This document shows, in pieces, positions 52,901 through 63,144 of a DNA stretch of 64,000 nucleotides. Source of the DNA: Cyanophora paradoxa (lineage: Eukaryota > Glaucocystophyceae > Cyanophorales > Cyanophoraceae); NCBI GenBank assembly GCA_004431415.1, contig QPMI01000058.1, forward strand, positions 310,001 through 374,000, read 5' to 3'. Both the position numbers and the translations under genes were made by a program. Under the pieces are notes generated by a model. The model was given only the letters and a program-made list of their open reading frames with translations. It ran no database searches and was not told where the DNA came from. Position 1 is the first letter of the stretch, and each line of letters starts with the position of its first letter.

Positions 52901-55293
52901 TGTTTGGTTGGAGTCGTCAGAGAGCAACCGATAATGATGTAGGATTAGTGCATTATGATAATATCGCTTTTAATCCTGTTGGCAAATATTCCGATTTTGA
53001 TGTAGTGACCGCTTGGAATGATGCAAGTATAGCTATGGTCGGAAGTTGGCAAACCAATTGGAAACCTACAACAGATAACCCAGTAGCAGGATTTTATAGC
53101 AATCAAGAAGGTGACACAAGCGGTAGTGACTATGTGCAAGCAGCAGTGCCGGCAGGAATGAAAACATGTCACATTCAGTATTTATGTTGGACGAATGGGC
53201 GATATTTCGATATTCAGGGATACCGCAACAGTCGATGGAATCATATTATGAGAGTGAATACTTACCAGAATGTAATAAACACAGCCGATACATTATGGCA
53301 TGACGGTTTATTATGGACTTCTGTATTTTGTGGGAATTTTACACATATTAGAGTTGTTGCAAGAAAAGGGCGTTGTTATGTTGGATATTTTGCATGGACG
53401 AAAGAAGTAGGAAGAACAGCACCAGCGAATGGTATGATTAGTTGGGATAATGTTTATAGCAAACCGTCATTTTATTCAGCCGCAGACCTTCCAGGAACAG
53501 CAACATGGATTACAAACACTTGGTTAAAATCAACAGATAACATAGAGCGAATATGGTTTGGAAATGGTAATACGACATATATTCGAGGTTATGGAAATAG
53601 TGATGGGGTTTCAATTGAATTCAGAAACTCAGCAGATGGAGCAATTTTAAAATCTTATAACAATGGAAACCTTTGGGTAAACAACACTTTGACAGTTCCG
53701 ACAATAAGCGCTACCACCATTGGTGCAACAACAATAGATGTTGCAACATTAAAAAGAAATGGTTATGACGTTCCGAAATGTTACGGTTTTGATGACGCCG
53801 TAGCAGGTGCCGCTTATCATTCATCGGGCGGAACTTGGACAGTTGGTTATGGGACACCTTGGGATCCAGGATATAATTATGGTAGTTATGTGTATAACAG
53901 TGAAGCCGATGATACAGCTTCTACAACTACATGGATTCAATATACAATACCCACAGCAATGGTTAATGGGACAGCATTCCTTACACATTTACCATGGAAT
54001 TCTTGCCGTTACTTTGAAATTTGGGGAGTCCGTAGTAATGGAGCAACTGTATTTATTACGAGAGTTAATAACTATCACCCTTATAATAGCGATTCCGACG
54101 GTCACCACAACGGGTTAAATAATGTCCCTATTTTCCTTGCGGGTCGATTTACTCACATCCGTATTTATCCGAGAGTTGGAAGAGTTCATATTATGGGTAT
54201 TGGTTTCACACATGATCGTGCACATAGTAGTTCATATGGTGGTCACACCGGTTACATTTCTTGGGATAACATTTATAGTAAGCCAAATCTACTTACACCG
54301 AGTTTAGTTGGAAACATTACAGGTTTTGATACTTGGAGTGGAACAGGTAGTGGTGGTCTATCATTTAGCGGATCTTGGGTATCAGGTTGGACGGCTACTA
54401 ATGATAATCCTGTGGACGGATTTTATAGCAGTATTGAAGGAGAAACGACGAGTAGTGATTGGGCGCAAATCGAAAAACCAGCAAATATGAAAACATGTCA
54501 CGTTCAATACTTGTGTTGGACGAATTGCAGATATTTCGACATTGGAGGTTATCGATCGGGTCGATGGTTCCACATTATGCGTGTAAACACTTACCAGGCT
54601 ATCTCAAATTATGGAACCTCTGATTATCACGATGGGTTGGCGTGGGCTTCCTTTGCTTGTGATAACTTTTCACATGTTAGATTTGTTGCAAGAAAAGGGA
54701 GATGTCACATTGGTATGGTTGGATGGACGAAAGAAAAAGGAAGAACAGCACCAGCAAATGGTATGATCAGTTGGGATAATGTTTATAGTAAAGATGCTCG
54801 CACCACATGGGCTACCGGAACTTGGATAACATCAGATGAAGGTAATGGGAGAGTTTATTTCGGTTCATCATCGACTACATACATTAAAGGTTACGGTTAC
54901 GAAATGATCCATTTTAGAAATGCAGTTGATATAACAATGCAAGCTTTTTATAATGATGGTAACGCTTACTTTTGGGGATGGCTTACACAAGGAAGTGATA
55001 GAAGATACAAAACCGACATTAAAAATATAACCGGCGCCCTTTCAGCAATCGAGAAATTACAGGGTGTGAGTTATAAAAAGATTGGTGATGAAAAACAAAA
55101 AGTTAATTTAGGTCTGATTGCGCAAGATGTCGAAAAAGTCATACCAGAAGTAGTAGGTAAAAATCATGAAAATTATTTAACCCTTGCATACACGGGTTTA
55201 ATTCCAGTTCTCATAGAAGCCGTTAAAGAATTATCCCAGAAATGCAAGAGTTTACAAGATCAAATAGACCAATGGCGCAGTCAGGCTGCTTAA
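49960..55293 (+). pseudogene. Giant fibre protein with His-repeat stalk, four related ~150-residue domains and S74 chaperone; frameshifted
   Basis: Receptor-binding fibre candidate of about 1,780 residues across frames broken near 50668, 50990 and 52170. The N-terminus has no clear ATG and includes a Pro-rich region (PIVPIPPLPGLPKPP). Next are acidic repeats (EEEFLPDGFDPQE type), phage-fibre-like PPEDHNHDW repeats and an 11-unit 12-residue stalk (51370-51773). After that come four tandem domains of about 150 residues, alternating in two subtypes, with shared RYFDI, R-N-YQ/TY and ISWDN-YSK motifs. The C-terminus (about 54990-55290) is an S74/endosialidase-type intramolecular chaperone with GSDRRYKTDIKNI, GLIAQDVEKVIPEV and a coiled coil. 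S74 domains self-cleave before the Ser after trimer folding. AT-richer than its neighbours, which suggests separate acquisition. Confidence 0.75.
51370..51773 (+). repeat. 36-bp tandem repeats encoding 11 copies of KADITDFAHTH-like units
   Basis: Eleven in-frame units of 12 residues (KADITDFAHTHT with variants KDQI, KADIS and KVDIS; H-x-H conserved). The regular His pairs are typical of metal-binding trimeric fibre stalks. Codons vary between units, so the repeat is not a recent slippage product. No spacer variation, so this is not a CRISPR array. Confidence 0.85.
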
Positions 55294-55324
55294 CTGCCCT
55301 AATAAAAATGTCACAGTATAATAA

Positions 55325-55633
55325 ATGGCGACGTATCCACTTGGTGGAACTCCTTCTACTTCTTCTGAGCCTGTCGCTCTTGCTTTCGATACTATCAAAC
55401 TTGTAGCCGCACTACAAACTGTCGAAAAAACAATACAACAAACTAACAAACTGTCACCGGTTGTTCATGAATATAAAAACCTCTTGGTTAATGTCCTTGC
55501 GCAATCGGCTTATGGTGATCCTGTTGCTAAATACTCTGAGTGCGATAGCAATATCAAAGCAATGACAGCCAATATTCAAGCTCTTTCTGTTGCTTACCAA
55601 GCCCTTGGAGCTAATCTAATCACTTTGGCTTGA
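55325..55633 (+). CDS. Small helical protein of unknown function, element C
   Basis: 102 residues from the ATG at 55325. Ser/Thr/Pro-rich start, then an amphipathic helix-rich region (FDTIKLVAALQTVEKTIQQ). Lies 30 bp after the fibre stop on the same strand. Not recognised. A fibre-associated or assembly role would fit its position. Confidence 0.5.
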   Translation: MATYPLGGTPSTSSEPVALAFDTIKLVAALQTVEKTIQQTNKLSPVVHEYKNLLVNVLAQSAYGDPVAKYSECDSNIKAMTANIQALSVAYQALGANLITLA

Positions 55634-55640
55634 TGGTAGT

Positions 55641-55665
55641 TTGGCTTGTCTGCCGACTTTTTTTT
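55641..55665. promoter_or_regulatory. TTGGCTTGTCTGCCGACT plus T-run element (C copy)
   Basis: Between the small helical gene and the gene at 55690, 25 bp before its ATG. Matches the elements at 32640-32665 and 35688-35710 nearly base for base, in the same orientation relative to the downstream gene. Confidence 0.55.
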
Positions 55666-55689
55666 CTTTCCTTCTTAGTAAAATAAGCA

Positions 55690-56543
55690 ATGGGCGAATA
55701 TAATCGGGTTCAGTTACCTATCTATTCACTTGGATCCCCTGCAAATCATTTTCGCCAACACGAAGTCAATGATGAGGTTCGCGGTCTGGAATCCACTGAA
55801 CGACCTAATTCGAATGGTAACTCTTTTGACAAAAACTCAATGATTCGAGTAAAAGAACTCCGAGCCGATAAGAATTCGGGTGTAGTTAAAACCACTCGAC
55901 TACTCGTAAGCAATGCAAATTTCTTCCAGCCAATAAATGGAGGCCCTGATGCTTACAGTGTTGATCTGAAAGCCCTCGATTTCGACAAGAATTCTGCTGC
56001 TGCTACAATTCGTTCAGGTGGAGCATTTATTGGTGGTGGTTGCAGAGTTTCAGGTCAACTCTCTTCTTCGATTGCATACAATGATGTCCCGGATTCCTTG
56101 AACAAAATGTTGAAAATCCACAACGAATTCGGTTCTATACACCTGTTGCACAGCAACCTTTTCTTCACTTCTATGTTGCATCATCTGTCTCTCTTGAAAA
56201 TTCAGAGTTGGTTTCCATTACAGGAACTGATCGTGTGAGAAGGAATATTCCTCTTCCCACAGCAATGCTTTCGATGTGCAGAGCAAACAACAATCAACCA
56301 GGTCACAATTACCTATTCTTTGTTCAAGCATCAAATCATTTCGGTCGGGGATATTGTGTATATAACAATTTGACATTTACTTATGATTTGTTTGTCACTG
56401 AGGTAGGAGTTTACAATACTATGATAATGGGACTGAGAACAGATATAGCAGCTGTTTCGGCACTTCGTGGTGTGAATGTTGCTGATATCTTTACAACCGG
56501 ATTTTACCAGGAGCCAGATGTAATCGATGATCCTACTCCGTAA
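55690..56543 (+). pseudogene. Tandem paralogue 1 (virion-type unknown), one frameshift
   Basis: About 284 residues across two frames with a shift near 56137. Shares RGLEST, RVKELRADKNSGVVKTTRLL, NANF, GGAFIGGG-RV and the C-terminal Y-FFV-AS...VGVY-T pattern with the gene at 56567-57391. The two are clearly tandem duplicates that have diverged. No known domain. Their place between fibre and TIR suggests virion decoration or fibre-attachment proteins. Confidence 0.55.
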
Positions 56544-56566
56544 AATATATATCACTTTAATGTAAA

Positions 56567-57391
56567 ATGGCTGAAATTGAACGCATCCTAACAGCACAGC
56601 TTTCGCTCGCGGCCCCCGCTACGCACGTTTTACAACATTCTACTTTTGACGATGTGGAAGGTCTTGAATCAACAGAGGTTCAGCCGACATTAAACACCTT
56701 CGGATCTACACATAAACTTCGATTGCAGGAACTCAGATGTGATAAAAATAATGGTATAGTTAAGACAACGAAACTTCTTGTCACAAATGCAAATTTTAGC
56801 TCACATTATGGAGATCCAGACAGCTACGGCGATCCTATTTCGACTTATTCTTTTGAATCTCGTTCTGGAGCTATTAACTGTCGAAATGGCGGCGCATATA
56901 TTGGTGATGGTCTTCGTGTTGGCGGAGCTATTGGAGCTCCTCTCTTCGTAAACGACACGCCAAACCCGATCGACAATCTGACGCGGATTCGGACGTATGT
57001 CCCCGGTATGAATGCACCATATATTATAAAGATCTTTCCAATTGTTGTTAATGAGCAAACATCAGTAGTTGATTCTCTGGTTGAAATTGGTGATCATTAT
57101 AAGGTAATTGTTGATATCCCTCCGGATATTTATGCACTCTGTCAAGTAGAAGGTGGAACCCCGAATATTTCGGTTGTAATCACACCCTATGACAATTTCG
57201 GGATCGCGTATCATGGTGTAAATTTCGGATTAGAAGATTATCAGTTTTTAGTAAGAGCTACCAGGTTTGGTATCTACAAATGCATCCTTTATGCTGAAAG
57301 AACCGATGCTATTGCTAAACAGAACACATATGCAGAATATGTTGGTACAAACAGGTATTTTCCTATATTCGGCAGCGATACGGCTCCATAG
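56567..57391 (+). CDS. Tandem paralogue 2 (virion-type unknown)
   Basis: Intact 274-residue protein from the ATG at 56567, preceded by AATATATATCAC. Motifs shared with the upstream paralogue: EGLEST, RLQELRCDKNNGIVKTTKLL, NANF, GGAYIGDGLRVGG and the RFGIYKCILYAER end. Rich in beta-forming residues. Not recognised. Confidence 0.6.
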   Translation: MAEIERILTAQLSLAAPATHVLQHSTFDDVEGLESTEVQPTLNTFGSTHKLRLQELRCDKNNGIVKTTKLLVTNANFSSHYGDPDSYGDPISTYSFESRSGAINCRNGGAYIGDGLRVGGAIGAPLFVNDTPNPIDNLTRIRTYVPGMNAPYIIKIFPIVVNEQTSVVDSLVEIGDHYKVIVDIPPDIYALCQVEGGTPNISVVITPYDNFGIAYHGVNFGLEDYQFLVRATRFGIYKCILYAERTDAIAKQNTYAEYVGTNRYFPIFGSDTAP

Positions 57392-57429
57392 CCGCATTCC
57401 TTTGTTTTTTTATATTTTTCCATTAATAG

Positions 57430-57765
57430 ATGGATTTGCTTCGAAAATGTATGGATATGTTCCATCTCAACGTCACCAGCAAATTGAATTGTAGTTGCTG
57501 CGAGACGACCATTAACCTCGAAATATCAGACACAGAAGGCTCTCGCACCCCAGAAACTCAGGTTTCGCCTATTAACACACCCAGGACTTCTAGGTCCAAT
57601 TCTCCATTTACTCGAACTGATTCACCTGTACCTTGGCTTGATGCTGAAGGCCGAAGATTGTCTTGGCCTCCCCCAAATATCCCGAAGCCGCTGAAAAGAA
57701 AAAAGTCCTTGCTATCAAGTTTCCGAAAGGAGAAGACTCCAGTTTCGGAAAAGCAGCCAGATTAA
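57430..57765 (+). CDS. Ser/Pro-rich basic protein next to the right TIR, element C
   Basis: 111 residues from the ATG at 57430. Cys-containing N-terminus (CSCCETT), Ser/Thr/Pro-rich middle with SP/TP sites and a basic C-terminal part (KPLKRKKSLLSSFRKEK) that could be a nuclear localisation signal. Last gene before the TIR, which begins 7 bp after the stop. Not recognised. Confidence 0.5.
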   Translation: MDLLRKCMDMFHLNVTSKLNCSCCETTINLEISDTEGSRTPETQVSPINTPRTSRSNSPFTRTDSPVPWLDAEGRRLSWPPPNIPKPLKRKKSLLSSFRKEKTPVSEKQPD

Positions 57766-57771
57766 GTGGAT

Positions 57772-58937
57772 GAGGCCGCACCAGAGCGCTCTTGGGACAC
57801 GAAGTGCTTCAATGTACTCATCATTATCGCCTAGATAGAGCTAAACGCTTTTCCTCTGGTTGCTTCAATGTTCTCATCATTTCGCCTAAAATTAACCTAA
57901 ACGTGCTTCCTCTGTTAGCTTCATCGTACTCATCTATATCGCCTAGACTATTCTGATCCGTTTCTCTGCAGACCGCGCTCATGGGGGCAGCGCTCCTCTT
58001 CGTCTATTCTTCTTCACAGCACTGTCCTAAATAGACATGAGCTATTGCTAGGCTCTGACCTAGGGAATCGGATTGTAGACGTTGCTGGATCGGTGGGGTA
58101 GACGTATATGGTGAAATTACTAATGAAACGCTGGAGGTATACACTTGAAACGCATGGAATCGGCGGCTATGGAGCGAAGCGAAATTGCCCGGGTGTGAGG
58201 TCCATGCGTATACAACAATCGACACATCTCCAGAGGCCACAGCAGACCGCTCCCGTCCTTACGTGCGGCTATAGCTTAACGCTTTTTCCTCGTTTAGCTT
58301 CTCTGTACACATCAATTACATCTAGCTAGAGCTTAACACGTTTCCTCGTTTAGCTTCTCTGTACTCATTAATATCGTCTAGACTATTCTGATCCGTTTCT
58401 CTGCAGACCGCGCTCATAGGGGGCAGCGCTCCTCTGCGTCTCTTCTTTTTGTCAGCTCTGCCCTGAATAGTCGTTAGATATTGCTAGGCTCTGACCTAGG
58501 GAATCGGATAGTAGACGTTGCTGGATCGGTGGGGTAGACGTATATGGTGAAATTACTAATGAATCGCTGGAGGTATACACTTGAAACGCATGGAATCGTC
58601 GGCTATGGAGCGAAGCGAAATTGCCCGGGTGTGAGGTCCATGCGTATACAACAATCGACACATCTCCAGAGGCCACAGCAGACCGCTCTGGGGGCAGCGC
58701 TCCTCTTCGCCTATTCTTGTTGTCTCCTCTGCCTTGTATAGTCGTCAGATATTGCTAGGCTTCGACCTAGGGAATCGGATAGTAGACGTAACAAGAGAGC
58801 GGGGTAGACGTAACGAGAGAGCGGGGTTGGAGTGATAGCGGGGTGGACGCTAGGGCTGGTGCAGCGAGAGAGGTGGTGATGGGATGGGGGTGGCGGAGAG
58901 GGGTGGGCCACCGCGGTGGGCTCTCTCTCGTTTTTTT
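57772..58937. repeat. Right terminal inverted repeat of element C with internal tandem duplication
   Basis: At least 1,166 bp, of which only the innermost 78 bp has a partner on the left. About 435 bp is tandemly duplicated (57946-58380 and from 58381), with a further partial copy from about 58685. Several copies of the TTTCCTCTGTTAGCTTC ... CTAGA motif of the element B TIR occur here. The end reads CTCTCTCTCG plus T7, and its complement (AAAAAAACGAGAGAG) resembles the B end (AAAAAAATGAGATAG). Confidence 0.8.
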
Positions 58938-61520
58938 ATCTCGCGCCGACATCGAACACGTTAAGTACATCCTCGAAAACCCGGACGCGCCCGAGCCCAG
59001 CGGCAGCCCAGAGCATGTGAAGCGGGTGAAGAATTGGCGCGAGTTCATGAGGGGGAAGTACACGCTGCGCGAGGTTCCAGATCCGACAGACAACCTGACA
59101 GCGGAGGAGCTCGCCATGCCCAACCCGCGGCCAAGGCGCAAGCTTCGGCTGGTGGTGGAGAAGCAGGTTGACAACCGCTTGAAGCGAGGAAATTCGGGCG
59201 ACGCCCCCCACTGGGCAGGGAGCTGGTGTGTGACGAGGACATTTTCATCTGCATCCAGGTGCGATCGCGGTACAACGCAATTCTCTGCGCACGCGCAACG
59301 CATCTTCAACGCAAGCGTTGGGTTGCTAGCGTTGGACATTCTCAACACATGCGTTGACCATGCGTTGAACAGAATACATTTTAATTTTTATGTCCACTGC
59401 ATTGCACTGTTTGTGACGCGGTCATGATCGTGCGCAGCGCGAACACCTTGAGAGCGGGCACAAAGGTGGCACCGGTGTATACAACAATGCGAAGCAAAGG
59501 TACGCGATTCCTCGCTACCTGGTCCGCATCTACGTCAAGATTTGGTGAGTTTTCTGTCCACCGACAAACCAATCGTGACTAAGACTCACCTGCGGTCGTG
59601 GGATGGGCTGCAGTCCAGTCTGCAAGCTCAAGAACAAGAGGAGGCAGCCCGACGGGATCCTCCATCCAATCAAGGTGATTGGTTTCTGGGATCGGGCAAT
59701 TGTCAACTTCTTTGAGATGCCCAAGGCATGGGGCCCCTGCCCCCGCATGGTGAGATGTTGTTATTGATGCGCCTGGCCGCGTGTTAAAATTTACCTGGGA
59801 GTTGCAGGAGTGGCTGCCGGGTGGAAGTGGAATGAGAGCTCAGGCGAGCTCGAGAGGGTCTGGTACTGGGAGCAAGCAGTGCACGTGTGCCGGTACGAGA
59901 AGAAAATCCCGGATCCCGAATTTCCGGGCTGCTACAAGACGGACTTTGTCACGGACGTCATTCCGCGATTCTGGGCATTTGTCCTGGCCATAAAGGTCAG
60001 TTTTCGGCACGGTCATGCGCAGATTTCTGCATCCGGTAACGAACAACGGCGAACGCAGGACCACTACACTCGTTTCCTCATCTTGGAGGCTTGCGAATCA
60101 AAGTGCGCAGGCGAAGTTGCTGATCGTCTTCGCGAGAAATTTGCCTACTTCGGCGCATGCACAATCCTGTCCTGCGACAACGGATCGGAGTTCAAGAATG
60201 ATGTGAAATTCCCCGATATCTCTTGTAAACTTCAATATTAATTATGTTAACGGAGTATGGCAGATCATGAAGGTCCTTATGGCGGCCTACCCGAACTCGT
60301 CCATCGCCTACGGGAAACCGTACACTCCAGAGCACCAGGGCTCTGTGGAGCGTGCGAACAGGGACTCGAAGCCGACGCTCGCGGCTATTTGCTACGAACG
60401 CCGGAACCAGAATGCGGAGGACTGGGCGAACTGGGCCCTAGCCATTCCCGATGTATTTAAAATCCTTTCCATACCCCATTTGAAAATTCCAAGTGCACTG
60501 ATCGATGCTGGATTCTCAGGCAATGGAGTCCCACAACAGCATGAAGTTCGCGAACGGCACAAGATGACACCCATCGAGGCCATGACCGGGCGCAGACCTT
60601 CACGAAGGCCTTTGGGAATTGAGCCACCGTCGGATCCGACAAGGCCGTACACCGAGAAGGACATTGAGGACCTCCTCGGAGTGCGCAACGGAATGTCTGC
60701 GCATCCCAACGCATGCGTTGGTAATTGTGTTGTCAGGTTGCAAACATGGAGGAAGTGAACAGAGTGTGCGATGACATGGCGAAGTACGAAGAAGATATCG
60801 CCAACGCTCTTCTGCAGAGGGCGGAGAGCCCGCTCTTGAAGGATATCCCGGTGTTCTACGTAGTAAGTGCCGTCAATTCATTGCAAATTTTGTCGCACTC
60901 TCATCCAACGCATTCTCAACGCATGCGTTGGACAGATCGATCAGTTTGTGCGTGCATTCGGGAATGTCCAGGCATGCGCACGGCTTGCCGTGTACAGAGA
61001 CCAGATGAAGGCGTGCGCGGAGAAGCAGGGAGCAGGTCCTGTTATCTACAGTATCGGGATCGTGTGGCCGTCCTTGTCAAACAGCTCGGCATGCACGTCC
61101 TCCTACAAGCAAGGGTACCTGGGATCGTCACAGAAGTGGTGGACGTCCCGCATGGCCTCTACACGATCAGGACGATGGCGGGTTTCATTGACACTCCCAT
61201 TCAGGGAGCACAATTGATCAACATGAACCTCGTGGGCGGTACGTGCAGGGTAGTCCCATTTGCACGAATGTTGCACACTCATCAAAAAACTGGTGCAGGT
61301 ATGCAGACAATCTGGAAGACAATTGAGGAGAACCGTGCGAACAACATAATGAACGGCACCGTTCCTCTCATGACAGCATTCAAGAGCTTCTGTGGCCAGG
61401 CCCCGGTCTCGACGTGGACCCGTGCAAGTGCAGGATGGCTGCCCTCAGCGTGTCGTGCGTTTTGCGGGCGCCGCCCCCGCACTTCTGCATCCGCGAGAGA
61501 GCGTGAGCTCGAAATATAAA
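58938..61520 (+). pseudogene. KRBA2/SCAND3-like integrase gene, copy 3 (5' part displaced by the proviruses)
   Basis: Same exons and introns as copy 2 at a constant offset from about 59200. The first exon lies at 26052-26245, 32 kb away. Relative to copy 2 it lacks single bases in runs, for example CCGGG at about 59820, CGAACGG at about 60555, TATCGGG at about 61055 and GCCCC at about 61400. These break the frame at those points. The three catalytic residues and the zinc-binding pairs are still present. Confidence 0.7.
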
Positions 61521-61665
61521 CTTAAATTCTAGCTCGATGTCATAACTGAAATTAAGGGACGGCACCTTCAGAAACAGCCAGGCTCGTGGGCATGTCTCCG
61601 GAGTGTACTCCCCCCCCGATCCCTCGATCGGCTCGTCCCACAGTAGCCGCACGACGTCCCGTGCC

Positions 61666-62900
61666 GTGTTGCAGTCCCCAGTGCCGCGCTTGCCATCCGT
61701 GTCCTCCTTCAGGTAGTTCGCGCCTGTCGCCGCCCTCTTCTTTGCTCGAGGTTCACCTGCAGAGGCGAGCACAGCTCCGACGGATGTCTGGACCTGCAAG
61801 CGCAACACCTCCACGAGCGAACTCAGCTGCGCCGAGTCCGACGAAGTCGCCGCCTGAACCGGCTGGGGCGCCGGCGCTGCAGCTGCGTGCTGCGCCTTGC
61901 CGCGCTTCATGAGCTTCACAAGTTCGGGGTCGGTGTTGCTGTCGCCGTCCTCGTGCGCTGGCTGCATGTCCCGCCGCACGACGTAGAAGAAACATCCGGG
62001 ACTGAGCTTCGGCAGCCTCGGGGCCGGGGAGGGCGGAGGCGGCGAGCTCCTCGCGGAGGCGCGCCTCCTCCTGCAGCAGCTCCCGGTCCGTCTCCAGCTC
62101 CTCCACCTGGCCCCGCCCCCCGTCAGACCGCGGCCCGCCCCGCCCCGCCTGTCCCCTCGGGGTTCGGAGCGGGAGCCGAGCTCTAGAGCCGCTGGGCCGA
62201 ACGAGGCTCGACCCGGGGGCGCCGAGCCTCGGCACTCGAATCCTCTGGCCTTGGGCGGCGCCCCGCCCCGCCCCGCCCGTGCCCGCCCGGCTCCTCCGGC
62301 CTCGGGTGACGCGCCTTGAGCTTGAGGGCCTCGAGCTCCTGGAGCAGCGCCTCGGCCTTCTCCTCCGCCAGCTCCTTCTCCACCGCCGCCCCTTCCGCCA
62401 CCTGCGTCCAGCCCAACGCCTCAGCGCTCTGCTTCACGCGGTTTCCATTGCTTCGGAGAGGGGCCGCGGGGGGGGGGGAGGGGGGGGGGGGTTGCGCCTA
62501 GAGCGAGAAGCTACGCTTAGAGATGCGCGGCTGCCTCGCGGGCCCGACTCGAGAACTCGAGGAATCGTGAGCTTGCTAGCGGGGCGCACTCCTGGGCCTC
62601 GGCGAGGGCCCGGCGGGCCTCGGCGAGCTGAGCCTCGACGTCGCGCGCCGACGAGTCCCTCGCGCGCCGCTCCCCCGCCGCCGCCTCGAACCGCGCCGCC
62701 GCCTCTGCCCGATGCACGGGCACGTGGGCGGGGCGGGGTGGGGTTGGGTTGGGGAGGGTTTTTTTTGGGGGGGGGTTGGGGGGGGGAGAATCGCGAACCC
62801 TGGAGGCGCCGTTCGAGCTCGGCGGTCTTCTCGCGCGCGGCCGCCGCCGCCGCCTCCGACTCTGCGCGCAAACGGGGCCGCGTGAGGGGCGGAGAGGGCA
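61666..62900 (-). pseudogene. Possible coiled-coil gene fragments on the minus strand, unique to U3
   Basis: Several separate minus-strand frames read like exons of a coiled-coil protein: EKTAELERRLQ (about 62835), DVEAQLAEARRALAEAQE (about 62620), EKELAEEKAEALLQELEALK (about 62340) and VEELETDRELLQEEARLREE (about 62080). A more complex region around 61950-61640 includes DPELVKLMKRGKAQ and DVVRLLWDEPIEGSGGEY. GC-rich poly-pyrimidine stretches lie between them. I cannot assemble a gene or name it. Captured host exons or a second gene of the repeat are both possible. Confidence 0.35.
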
Positions 62901-63144
62901 GCGGACGCGCGGGGATTCGAACCGGCGATCTGGACGGCGAACTGGACGGAGGGGCGCGAGGGGCACGGGGTACTCGTCTGGAAGAAAGGGAAGGGGGCAG
63001 TACGGGCCTTGACGGGGGAGCCCGCGAGCTCGACGGCGTGTGCAGCATGTGCAGTATAAACGGCCTGCGCGACCCTCATGAGACATGGGAACGATGATTT
63101 AGCGATGTCTTCTAATCGCCCTCTCCCGGCTGCTGAACCTTATA

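Larger units (their letters stand above)
36807..58937. mobile_element. Element C: 22 kb polinton-like provirus with fibre, phospholipase and truncated left TIR
   Basis: Its right end is T7 at 58931-58937. The left end has only the innermost 78 bp of the TIR (36807-36884, identical to the complement of 57772-57849). The outer 1,088 bp are missing where element B abuts. It encodes PolB, integrase, AT-hook protein, FGxYKG protein, coiled-coil protein, ATPase, MCP, two penton-like proteins, patatin-like phospholipase, fibre protein and several unknown virion candidates. Many genes have single-base frameshifts. Confidence 0.82.

Noticed and set aside
49960-55293. Bacterial or phage contamination, suggested by the fibre and S74 domain
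   Set aside because: It is flanked within one element by PolB, integrase and MCP of the Polinton type, and the element sits between the two halves of a eukaryotic repeat unit.
26246-58937. Elements B and C as one 32 kb virus
   Set aside because: Each has its own polymerase, integrase, ATPase and MCP, and B is closed by its own pair of TIRs.
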